Origin: an uncultured Erysipelotrichales bacterium
GTDB taxonomy: Bacteria > Bacillota_I > Bacilli_A > Erysipelotrichales > Coprobacillaceae
Assembly (NCBI GenBank): GCA_910579135.1
Contig: CAJTTM010000025.1
Span: forward strand, 1 to 34,333
Reading direction: 5' to 3'
DNA: 34,333 bases
The translations under genes and the position numbers were made by a program. The notes under the pieces were generated by a model. The model saw only the letters and a program-made list of their open reading frames with translations, was not told where the DNA came from and did not search any database. Positions 25,300 through 32,406 of this stretch are shown in pieces (positions within the stretch are counted from its first letter, which is position 1; the number at the start of each line of letters is the position of its first letter).

Positions 25300-26358
25300 T
25301 TATTTTAATTTTTTAATAATTATTGCTTGATTAGTTGAATGAGAAATAGCTGTTTCCTTATCAATTTCTCCCTTATTATATAAATCTAATAAAAATTCAT
25401 CATTCGTAATCATACCCTCATTTCTATTAGATAGAATAACATTCTCTATTTGATGAGTCTTTCCATCTCTAATAAGAGTTCTAATTGCTTGATTGACAAA
25501 CATAATCTCAAATACTGGAATCATTTTTCCATTTGTCCCTGGAACTAACTGTTGAGAAATAACCGCAGATAAAACCATAGATAATTGAAAACGAATTTGT
25601 TCTTGTTGATTTGGAGGAAATACATCAATAATTCTATCAACTGTATTTACTGCACCAATCGTATGTAAAGTTGAAAATAACAAATGTCCTGTTTCAGCTG
25701 CAGTTACAGCAGTTTCTATTGTTTCTAAATCTCTCATCTCACCAAGTAAAATAACCTCTGGAGCTTCTCTTAAGGCAGCTCTTAAAGCACAGTTATAAGT
25801 CTTAGTATCATGTTCAACCTCTCTTTGAGAAACAATACTCATTTGATGAGAATGAAGATATTCTATTGGATCTTCAATCGTTATGATATGAGTATTTCTA
25901 CTCTTATTGATTTTATCAATAATGCATGCAAGAGTTGTTGACTTCCCACTACCAGCAGGTCCTGTTACAAGTATCATACCCTTATTTTTAGAACATAAGT
26001 TCATAATTGACTCAGGAATTCTCATCTTTTGATAATCTGGTAATTCAAAACTTACAATTCTAAGAACGGCTGCAATAGAGTTTCTTTGTTTATAAGCATT
26101 AACTCTAAATCTTCCTACATGAGAAAGAGAAAAAGAAAAATCATCGTCTCCTTTTTTTTCAAACTCCTCAAAAGATTCATCAATCGCTAAATCATAAATA
26201 TCCTTAATGATTTGTCGAGTATCTTCAGCTAACAACTTTTCATCATTATACTTAATAATCTTATTATTTTTCTTATATGCACAAGGAAATCCTGCAATAA
26301 TAAATATATCAGACGCCCCTATATTTACTACATCTTCTAATACTTGTCTTATATTCAT
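25300..26358 (-). CDS. pilT: Type IV pilus retraction ATPase PilT
   Basis: A 352-residue hexameric ATPase of the PilT group, which powers disassembly of type IV pili. Walker A GPAGSGKST is at 133-141, the Asp box IEDPIEYLH near 161-169, Walker B region LLGEMRD at 204-210, the His box HLLFSTLHT at 225-233, and the PilT-specific AIRNLIRE-like motif AIRTLIRDGK at 291-300. The four-cysteine zinc region typical of PilB/GspE/ComGA is missing, so it is PilT and not an assembly ATPase. The ATG follows the upstream stop by 1 nt and uses AGGAGG inside that gene. Last gene of the pil-like operon. Confidence 0.93.
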   Translation of the reverse strand: MNIRQVLEDVVNIGASDIFIIAGFPCAYKKNNKIIKYNDEKLLAEDTRQIIKDIYDLAIDESFEEFEKKGDDDFSFSLSHVGRFRVNAYKQRNSIAAVLRIVSFELPDYQKMRIPESIMNLCSKNKGMILVTGPAGSGKSTTLACIIDKINKSRNTHIITIEDPIEYLHSHQMSIVSQREVEHDTKTYNCALRAALREAPEVILLGEMRDLETIETAVTAAETGHLLFSTLHTIGAVNTVDRIIDVFPPNQQEQIRFQLSMVLSAVISQQLVPGTNGKMIPVFEIMFVNQAIRTLIRDGKTHQIENVILSNRNEGMITNDEFLLDLYNKGEIDKETAISHSTNQAIIIKKLK

Positions 26359-26359
26359 T

Positions 26360-26743
26360 TTAATCCTCCTTTGCAATTTGTTTATATGAATAAGTAAAAT
26401 CTTTCATATTCACATTAAATATAACACATTGTTTATCATTCATATCATATTGATAAATAAGCACATCATTTTTCAATTGATATTTCAAATTTCTCTTTTT
26501 TAATAAAAGATTAAGATTATTTCCATTATATTCCTTTTTAATATAATGATAAATCTCAAGCCCTTCACTTTGAGCATTATAATACTCTTTTACACTATTA
26601 ATTTGTTGAAGACTCGAATCATAATAAGAAGCAGAATCCATATAGGCTAGTATCGCAATAGTACACATAACCATAATCACAAATATCATAAAAATAGATG
26701 GTGCTCCTATTCCTAATTGAACATTAAATTTCTTATCCTTCAT
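26360..26743 (-). CDS. Small single-pass membrane protein of the pil-like operon
   Basis: A 127-residue protein with a short basic N terminus, one strong membrane segment (about residues 16-36, FMIFVIMVMCTIAILAYM) and an outside domain of about 90 residues. The SASYYDSSLQQINSVKEYYNAQSEGLEIYHYIKK stretch after the membrane helix is helix-forming, as in pilin stems. There is no Gly-Phe-Thr prepilin cleavage site. I do not know a named family for it. ATG 26743 is preferred over GTG 26752 because AGGTGA serves as its ribosome-binding site. It overlaps the upstream gene by 11 bp. Confidence 0.75.
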   Translation of the reverse strand: MKDKKFNVQLGIGAPSIFMIFVIMVMCTIAILAYMDSASYYDSSLQQINSVKEYYNAQSEGLEIYHYIKKEYNGNNLNLLLKKRNLKYQLKNDVLIYQYDMNDKQCVIFNVNMKDFTYSYKQIAKED

Positions 26744-27092
26744 CTTTTTCACCTATTACAAATGGAATAATGATTTCATCACTAATCTTAATTGTTCCTT
26801 TTTTTACATATTGATTATTCTCAATCCTAATCTGCATACCTTTATAAACATAATAATCTTTCTCTTTTTTTACATCAAATAATTCCTCAATAGACTTATC
26901 CTTTTCGTGTTGCATAATAACAATCATATTATTTGCCTCATTCATAGATGCTTGTAAATATTTACCATCATCCATTTTATGTTTAGAACTTGATAAAAAA
27001 GATACACATATCATTGAAGACAATGCAAAAAAGAAAATCACGATAATCATTTCCATCATAAAAGTAAATGTTTGGCTTCTTCCCTTATTCAT
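26733..27092 (-). CDS. Pilin-like membrane protein with degenerate prepilin N terminus
   Basis: A 119-residue protein starting MNKGRSQTFTFMMEMIIVIFFF (shown in pieces: basic MNKGRSQ, then TFTFMMEM, then a hydrophobic run to about residue 32). The pattern resembles a class III prepilin (polar head, F-T-x-x-E-M, hydrophobic helix) and Glu14 sits where pilin Glu5 would be, but the residue at the cleavage position is Phe, not Gly, so normal prepilin peptidase processing is doubtful. A helix (KHKMDDGKYLQASMNEANN) and a beta-rich end follow. ATGA overlap with the previous gene; GAGGTGG as ribosome-binding site. Function is inferred from fold and context only. Confidence 0.65.
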   Translation of the reverse strand: MNKGRSQTFTFMMEMIIVIFFFALSSMICVSFLSSSKHKMDDGKYLQASMNEANNMIVIMQHEKDKSIEELFDVKKEKDYYVYKGMQIRIENNQYVKKGTIKISDEIIIPFVIGEKDEG

Positions 27093-27541
27093 AGAACCAC
27101 CTCTTTATCAAGATGAACATATACCTTTTTATCAACTTTATCTTTTTGAATATGTATTTCTAACAAATCCCCTTCTAAAGATATTTTAAAATTATCTAAA
27201 GCAAACAATTTATTTCCTTGAAACAAATCAACTTCATATCCATCACTTGCATATAACTCTTTTAAATATCCATTTTGATAATAGATATATGTCTTCATTG
27301 CAGTTTGTTCTAAAACAATACATTTTGTTTTATCTATTGTTTTAATACTAATATTAGGATTCTTTCGACATTTTGTATTCAAATATGAAATAGGAGTATA
27401 CAATCCTTCTTGTTCCACAATTGTTCCTTGAATTTTTGAATATCCCTTAGTTTCAAAAATCAACACAAAGAAAGAACCAATAACAAAAATTAATAATAAT
27501 GATAAAGAAAAAACAAGATGTGAACTCTTATGATTATTCAT
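27089..27541 (-). CDS. Single-pass membrane protein, DUF4860-like
   Basis: A 150-residue protein with one membrane helix (about 8-30) and an outside beta-rich domain. Stretches such as YTPISYLNTKCRKN, KTYIYYQNGYLKELY and FKISLEGDLLEIHI resemble DUF4860 proteins, which I recall from pilus-type clusters of clostridia; this is from memory and not tested. A longer reading from 27628 adds 29 residues, but AAAGGAG directly before ATG 27541 fixes the start. It overlaps the previous gene by 8 bp and the next by 4 bp (ATGA). Likely a minor subunit of the pilus-like apparatus. Confidence 0.65.
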   Translation of the reverse strand: MNNHKSSHLVFSLSLLLIFVIGSFFVLIFETKGYSKIQGTIVEQEGLYTPISYLNTKCRKNPNISIKTIDKTKCIVLEQTAMKTYIYYQNGYLKELYASDGYEVDLFQGNKLFALDNFKISLEGDLLEIHIQKDKVDKKVYVHLDKEVVL

Positions 27542-27833
27542 ATTGTTTCTCCTTTCTATAAACCTTAATAGAAGGCAACATATTATCAGCCTCTTTATAA
27601 TAGTTAATAATATATTGTTGCTTATCATACTTTAGTCCATATTGACTAACTAATTCATCAATAGTATCAGGATATCTTCCTTCAATACTATAATACTTTA
27701 AACATAATCTTAATGTTGTCTCTTCTAAACGATTTTTATCTTGTTGTGTTGAATATTGCTGTGTGTTATTGAGCCCATATACCAAACATATGATAAATAG
27801 GAGTGGAAATAAAAGTTTTAAGATTGTTCTCAT
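27534..27833 (-). CDS. Short membrane-anchored protein following PilC
   Basis: A 99-residue protein with an N-terminal membrane helix (about 5-22) and no prepilin cleavage site. Residues 35-70 (RLEETTLRLCLKYYS-IEGRYPDTIDELVSQYGL) recall the part of GspG/ComGC-type pseudopilins that follows the helix, where EGxYP and a short loop are common. The start codon overlaps the pilC stop as ATGA and no good ribosome-binding site is present, so translation is probably coupled to pilC. A real gene by position and coupling; its role as a pilus subunit is inference. Confidence 0.65.
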   Translation of the reverse strand: MRTILKLLFPLLFIICLVYGLNNTQQYSTQQDKNRLEETTLRLCLKYYSIEGRYPDTIDELVSQYGLKYDKQQYIINYYKEADNMLPSIKVYRKEKQYE

Positions 27834-28864
27834 AGAGATGACATTATACTCACTAATGGCATCAATACAGACAATAACACAACTCCTACAATTACACTTA
27901 ACACAACAACAATAGATGGCTCAATGATATTCAAAAACTTAGAGATAGAAAGATAAACTTCTTGATCATATGTTTCAGCCAAACGTTTCATAACGACATC
28001 TGACTGTCCCATCTTAAAACCAACATGAATCATATTTAAATACATTCCTTCATAAAGTTTACTTAACTTGACAGCATCTTCGAAATTTTCACCATCATCC
28101 ATATATTCTTTACACTTTAATAATTTTGCTTTTAATATTTTATCATCAATAAAATCTGGTAAATATTGCATTGCTTCATCTAAAGCATAACCACTTGATA
28201 AGAATAAAGATAAAGCATATGTTAATTGGGCTTGACTCATTGAATGATTAACCTTATTACTCATGATAACCCTTTTAATAAAACGATCATAGATCTGTTT
28301 TTCTGGTTGAAACTTATGTATAAAAGCAATAATAATAATACCTACTGCAACGATTGCTAATATGATGAAACTAATAAGAGAAAATATTTGACCAAAAGAC
28401 ATAAATGCTCTTGCAAATCCAGTTAAATCACTCCCCAAACTATTTAAAACACTTTCAAATAAAGGAAGAACCTTAAAAGCAATAACTCCTACAACTACAA
28501 CCATCATTAACATTAATATTGCAGGATATGTTAAAGCACTTTGATATTGATGTTCAATATCATTCATTTTCTGATAATAATTTGTAAGAGAACTCATAAC
28601 ATCATCTAAATGCCCACTCTCTTCTCCTACTAAGACCATATGTTCCATATAATGATCAAAAGCTTGGGAATTTTTTACTGCTTGTGGGAAATTCATTGTT
28701 TTATCAAACTCTTCACATACAGTATGAATAACCTCCTTAATATTAGCATCATCTATCTCTTCTTCAATCATTTTCAAACCAACATCAATTTGAAAACCTG
28801 AGGATAAAATCATAGATAACTGCGAACAAACCATATAACTTTCTTGTAAATTTAACTTTTTCAT
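27830..28864 (-). CDS. Type II secretion/type IV pilus platform protein (GspF/PilC/ComGB family)
   Basis: A 344-residue inner-membrane platform protein, which couples the cytoplasmic ATPase to pilin insertion or removal. It has two T2SSF helical repeats (about 8-125 and 205-330), each with the LxxxxxSG-x-x-(L/I) type start: QLSMILSSGFQIDVGL and ALSLFLSSGYALDEAM. Three membrane segments lie near 104-128, 160-186 and 315-340. AAAGGAG precedes the ATG. It is shorter than PilC of Gram-negatives and close to ComGB in size. It is the one member of this operon, besides PilT, whose family is certain. Confidence 0.93.
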   Translation of the reverse strand: MKKLNLQESYMVCSQLSMILSSGFQIDVGLKMIEEEIDDANIKEVIHTVCEEFDKTMNFPQAVKNSQAFDHYMEHMVLVGEESGHLDDVMSSLTNYYQKMNDIEHQYQSALTYPAILMLMMVVVVGVIAFKVLPLFESVLNSLGSDLTGFARAFMSFGQIFSLISFIILAIVAVGIIIIAFIHKFQPEKQIYDRFIKRVIMSNKVNHSMSQAQLTYALSLFLSSGYALDEAMQYLPDFIDDKILKAKLLKCKEYMDDGENFEDAVKLSKLYEGMYLNMIHVGFKMGQSDVVMKRLAETYDQEVYLSISKFLNIIEPSIVVVLSVIVGVVLLSVLMPLVSIMSSL

Positions 28865-28875
28865 ACTTTTCTCCT

Positions 28876-29763
28876 TTAATAATAATATATTGCTTCATAT
28901 GTTCCATCATAATCATATTTACTATCTGCAAATGTAGGATCCATTCTAGACCATATTTTCTCATCAATAAAGATATCTGGATTAACCCAACCCTTGCCTT
29001 CTAAATACACCTCTATCCAGGCATGGTAATCAATATCTGTATTTCCACAAACAACACGGGTTGGAATATTTTGAACCCTCAACATAGCACAAAGCAATGA
29101 GGCATAATCAAAACATATTCCTTTTTTCTCTTCTAGAACCTCATCTAAATCAGGAATTAAATATTTAGAATTTGCTTCACTGACTTTATTTTCATCATAT
29201 TCCATATTATTAATAACCCAGGTGTAACATTTTTCTATTCGTTGTAAATCATTATCTAAATTCTTACAAACATCCATGGAGGTTTTCACAACCTGACTAT
29301 CTTTTTTATAATTAATGATCTTATTAGGGTAAAGATATGGTTCCAATTCACTTTCTAAAGTCACATTAATACTAAAACTATCTATAATCGCATAGTCCTT
29401 TTGAACAACATTCCTTGCAACCCTTATCGTATATTCCCCATCTTGCATTTGAAGGGGTAAACCAACAAATTCATTACTATCAACATCATATGTGTAAGCA
29501 AATTCATCTTTAATAATTTGTATTTTTAACTTTTCATTATTATTTTTCTTTCTAACAGTTATATATCCATTATTTCTCTTGGAATAATCAACAATATATA
29601 AATCATTCTCTTTTATATCTGTTTGAGGTACATCAATATCTAGTACCTCATCCATCTTTACAGCAGGTGAAGATGGATAATCACTTGGATATGACTGTGA
29701 TGATGAACAACCTGACATAATCAGCAGCATACATATTAAACACATTATAAGTTTCTTCATCAT
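28876..29763 (-). CDS. Transglutaminase-like domain lipoprotein
   Basis: A 295-residue exported lipoprotein. The signal ends in a lipobox IMSGC with the lipid-bearing Cys19, then a Ser/Pro-rich linker. Residues about 60-140 form a beta-rich domain, and 165-295 a transglutaminase-like (papain-fold) core: Cys217 in KKGICFDYAS, His247 in DYHAWIEVYLEGKGWVNPD, and Asp263 or Asp275 (NPD or MDPTF) as triad. Such enzymes act as proteases, transamidases or crosslinkers. Start 29763 (MMKKLIM) is chosen since AGGGG precedes it; the reading from 29793 has charged residues before the signal. It opens the pil-like operon, 11 nt before pilC. Substrate unknown; the pilus proteins or the wall are reasonable guesses. 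Confidence 0.85.
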   Translation of the reverse strand: MMKKLIMCLICMLLIMSGCSSSQSYPSDYPSSPAVKMDEVLDIDVPQTDIKENDLYIVDYSKRNNGYITVRKKNNNEKLKIQIIKDEFAYTYDVDSNEFVGLPLQMQDGEYTIRVARNVVQKDYAIIDSFSINVTLESELEPYLYPNKIINYKKDSQVVKTSMDVCKNLDNDLQRIEKCYTWVINNMEYDENKVSEANSKYLIPDLDEVLEEKKGICFDYASLLCAMLRVQNIPTRVVCGNTDIDYHAWIEVYLEGKGWVNPDIFIDEKIWSRMDPTFADSKYDYDGTYEAIYYY

Positions 29764-29819
29764 GTCTCTACCCCTTTCCTTTTCATTATACATGAATTCT
29801 TTATAAAAAAAAACAAGAT

Positions 29820-29848
29820 ATTATATATTTAGATATTTCATTTTACAA
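29820..29848 (-). promoter_or_regulatory. Probable promoter of the pil-like operon
   Basis: Minus-strand TTGTAA (29843-29848), 17-nt spacer, TATAAT (29820-29825), in the 326-bp gap between the two divergent units. A second TATAAT (29785-29790) lies closer to the gene but has a poor -35. The region is very AT-rich, so chance matches are possible. Confidence 0.5.
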
Positions 29849-29880
29849 TATATATGATTAATATCTTTGTAAACTATATA

Positions 29881-29908
29881 TTGACATTTTCATAAAATAA
29901 AGTAGAAT
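29881..29908 (+). promoter_or_regulatory. Promoter of the accessory surface module
   Basis: Plus-strand TTGACA (29881-29886), 16-nt spacer, TAGAAT (29903-29908). Transcription would start near 29915, about 205 nt before the first large gene. Confidence 0.75.
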
Positions 29909-29914
29909 ATTTTT

Positions 29915-30119
29915 TAATCTGTTCAATAAAAGAGAAATCTTTAAAAATACAGAAAAAAAGGGTTAACAATTATGTCCAAAAGTCACTACGCTTAAACAGA
30001 TTGAATTTGCCCTTTTTTGTATGAAATTAAGAACCTAAAATGCAGAGGCATCATTACATCTTTTTTAGGTTTTAATGAACAGAAAGATATACTGAATTAG
30101 GGAGGAATACAATGATACA
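29915..30119 (+). promoter_or_regulatory. Structured 5' leader with possible attenuator elements
   Basis: About 205 nt of untranslated leader. Three pairings are visible. P1: AATCTGTT (29916-29923) with AACAGATT (29995-30002). P2: AAAAAAGGG (29954-29962) with CCCTTTTTT (30010-30018). P3: a 14-bp stem with one bulged G (30026-30040 with 30063-30076), capped by a TGC-AGAG-GCA mini-hairpin. P1 and P2 cross, so they form a pseudoknot or exclude each other. P2 and P3 both end in T-rich tracts like terminators. A 7-codon ORF (MSKSHYA, 29972-29995) lies inside P2, with its ribosome-binding site (AAAGGG) in the P2 arm. No known riboswitch class was recognised; regulation is inference. Confidence 0.5.
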
Positions 30120-30123
30120 ATGA
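30112..30123 (+). CDS. Possible three-codon upstream ORF (MIQ) coupled to the next gene
   Basis: ATG ATA CAA TGA with GGAGG at an ideal 6-nt distance. Its stop codon overlaps the ATG of the membrane-protein gene (ATGA at 30120-30123). Since GGAGG is 14 nt from that ATG, too far for efficient use, the big gene may be translated by re-initiation. Expression of the mini-ORF is not proven. Confidence 0.4.
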   Translation: MIQ

Positions 30124-31478
30124 ATAAAAAAAGCAAATTAAATTTAATAAGCTTTAGTGAAAATTCTTATCTTGTTATAATGTTATTTCTTGCATTCTTT
30201 ATTTTTACTCTAATTGGTGCAGGAAATGCTCTTGTTATATCTTGTATGGGAGTACTACTTTGTATGGTTGGACTTATGCAATCCTCTGTAAAAGTAGATT
30301 TATGGGTTTTAATACCCCTACTGATTTATACAGGAATAAACTTTTTATCAGGATATAGAACTTATGGAAATATGGTAAGCGGTCTTGCCTCTACACAATC
30401 AATTTTTCCAATCATCTATCTGCTAGTAGCATATTTGAATACAAAAGAACATATACTGCTCAAAAAATTATGTGTTTTTTGGATAGGAATAATGGCTTAT
30501 ATAGGAATTGGAGAATTTGTTATGGCTGTATTTTCAAATTCTGCTTCAAGATTATCAGGTATTATGGGCAATCCTAATGCTATGGGTTCTATGTTTGTAC
30601 TTGGTTGGTTTGCTCTACAAAGCTGTCTTTTAAATATAACAGAAGAAAATTCAAAAATAAAAAGTTGTTTACAAAGTTTAGTGTTTATAGACCTTGTTGC
30701 TTTGACACTTACTTTATCATTTGGTTCTTTTGGTGCTCTAGGTATTGGAGTCATTATTATGCACATCTATAGTAAAGAAGGACTTTCCTCTTTTATTAGT
30801 AGAATGGCAGAAATCATCTTTGCTGGTGGCTGTGGTATACTTCTATACATTGCTGGAGTCTTAGCTGTTTCTCCTTGGCTTTGTATATTACTTTGTATTT
30901 ACATTTTGATTGTTTCTTTCCATCAAGATACAATGAAATTATGTTTTAAAGATAAAAAATGGATCAGCATTTTGATTTGTGCTGTTGGTATAGGTAGCAT
31001 CGGTATCTTACTTTACCTAAGACCCAATGCAATAGCAACATTTACAGAACGTCTTGCAATGATAAAAAATGGCTTAAGCTATTTTGGAACAAAGCCTTTT
31101 CTTGGTGTTGGACCATATCAATGGCGAACGCTCAATTTATATGATGCTGACATCTATTTTAATACATGGCATATTCATAATGCCTTTATCCATGTAGGCG
31201 TAGAATTAGGATTGATTGCTATTACAATGCTTATTGTTATTATCATTCGTCATTCACTCAAAAAAGAAGATTCTCCACAAAGAGGAATGTTTTTTGCAAC
31301 GTTAACTCATAACATGATGGATACAAGTTTCTTTTACATGGCAACCGTTCCTTTTGTAATGTTGATTGGAGGAAAAGATGAGAAAAAATCACATTTTTTA
31401 AACGAAGTTTTGATAAGGTGTATTTTTGGATTCTTTGCGGTATTATTTACATGTAATCTGTTTCAATGCCTATCATAA
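30120..31478 (+). CDS. O-antigen ligase/polymerase (WaaL/Wzy)-type membrane protein
   Basis: A 452-residue protein with about eleven membrane segments and one larger outside loop near the C-terminal third. ASRLSGIMGNPNAMGSM and the loop PFLGVGPYQWRTL ... WHIHNAFIHVGVELGL are the pattern of the Wzy_C/O-antigen ligase family, with the conserved Arg and His. Relatives polymerise or transfer undecaprenol-linked glycans, onto lipid, wall polymers or (PglL type) proteins. No other glycan-synthesis gene is in the window. It is first in a plus-strand unit with the amidase remnant (16 nt later) and the isopeptide-domain protein. The role could be glycan transfer to a wall or surface protein; this is inference. 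Confidence 0.8.
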   Translation: MNKKSKLNLISFSENSYLVIMLFLAFFIFTLIGAGNALVISCMGVLLCMVGLMQSSVKVDLWVLIPLLIYTGINFLSGYRTYGNMVSGLASTQSIFPIIYLLVAYLNTKEHILLKKLCVFWIGIMAYIGIGEFVMAVFSNSASRLSGIMGNPNAMGSMFVLGWFALQSCLLNITEENSKIKSCLQSLVFIDLVALTLTLSFGSFGALGIGVIIMHIYSKEGLSSFISRMAEIIFAGGCGILLYIAGVLAVSPWLCILLCIYILIVSFHQDTMKLCFKDKKWISILICAVGIGSIGILLYLRPNAIATFTERLAMIKNGLSYFGTKPFLGVGPYQWRTLNLYDADIYFNTWHIHNAFIHVGVELGLIAITMLIVIIIRHSLKKEDSPQRGMFFATLTHNMMDTSFFYMATVPFVMLIGGKDEKKSHFLNEVLIRCIFGFFAVLFTCNLFQCLS

Positions 31479-31494
31479 AAGGAGTGATAAATAC

Positions 31495-32196
31495 ATGAAT
31501 ACAGAAAAGAATTATATGAAAATAACTGACAGATTTATATCTACTTGGCTACTCATTATTTTTTTGGTGTTATCCATCTTAGTTTTTATAAGTACATGGC
31601 AAGCAAAACGTAATCTTCCTCCCTATGTAGGAAAACAACTTTCAGAAATAGAAATGGCTGAAGTTATTAAAAGAAACAGTCCTTTGACATCTTATGTGCA
31701 CTTGAGTCCTAACGCTGATTTTTCCAGAAAATCAAAAATCAAGAAAATCACTATTCATCATATGGGAGCAAATCTTACATTAAAGCATCTTGGTGAATCT
31801 TTTGCGAAAAAGGATCGAAAGGCATCTAGTAATTACGCTATTGACAATTAAGGTAATGTTGCATTATATGTAGAAGAAGCACATAGATCATGGGCAAGTT
31901 CTAAAAAAGAAAACGATGATATGGCAATTACTATTGAAGTAGCTAATAAAACCATAGGTGATGACTGGGGTATCAGTAATGAAGCATATGAAACTCTCAT
32001 AAATCTTTGTACAGATATCTGTAAACGTAATCGTATTGAAAAGCTAATCTATACAGGCAATGAAATTGGAAATTTGACAACTCACAATATGTTTAAAAAA
32101 GACACAGAATGTCCAGGTCCTTATCTAAAAGCGCATATGGGTGAGATTGCCAAAAAAGTAAACGAAAATTTAAAAGGAGATAGAAATAAATATTAA
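31495..32196 (+). pseudogene. Membrane-anchored N-acetylmuramoyl-L-alanine amidase with in-frame TAA
   Basis: A 234-codon frame for a type 2 (PGRP/T7-lysozyme-like) amidase that cuts the bond between MurNAc and L-Ala. Residues 14-35 form a membrane anchor. The domain starts at about 80 with zinc ligand His88 (TIHHMG) and the ASSNYAID block, and continues after the stop with LYVEEAHRSWASS, ITIEVAN, then the second zinc His (TTHNMF) and ECPGPYL. One TAA at 31849-31851 (codon 119) cuts it, at a place where relatives have Lys, Glu or Asp-type residues. The frame is otherwise perfect. Without readthrough the product lacks two of three zinc ligands. GGAG precedes ATG 31495. Recent nonsense mutation, or sequencing error. 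Confidence 0.85.
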
Positions 32197-32336
32197 GCAT
32201 AGATATGCTGCTATTAAACTCATTTGAGTATAAAAGATGCTAAAATCAAAATATAAAACATTAATAAAATAAAATCTTTATTCAAAATGAAATGATTATC
32301 TTAAATAAAATGTGAAGTTGCAAAGAACTTTTTAAC

Positions 32337-32356
32337 AATGAAAACTAATTCTCATT
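32337..32356 (+). promoter_or_regulatory. Imperfect inverted repeat resembling a Fur-type box
   Basis: AATGAAAACTAATTCTCATT matches its own reverse complement at 16 of 20 positions and partly resembles the Fur consensus with TGA/TCA ends. It sits 50 bp before the isopeptide-domain gene, in a 210-bp gap that otherwise shows no gene and no clear promoter. Weak evidence in AT-rich DNA. Confidence 0.2.
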
Positions 32357-32406
32357 ATTAAAAAACTTAACTCAAACTTCTACACATATAAACAAGGGGG
32401 AATTTT

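Noticed and set aside
25300..26358. ComGA-type assembly ATPase
   Set aside because: The cysteine zinc motif is missing and the PilT-type AIRTLIRD motif is present.
29915..30119. c-di-GMP riboswitch in the leader before the surface module
   Set aside because: The conserved bases and stem layout of c-di-GMP-I and -II aptamers were not found; only generic stems are present.
31849..31851. Recoding of TAA as a sense codon
   Set aside because: No other gene in the window uses in-frame TAA, and TAA reassignment is not known in these bacteria; a mutation or error is simpler.
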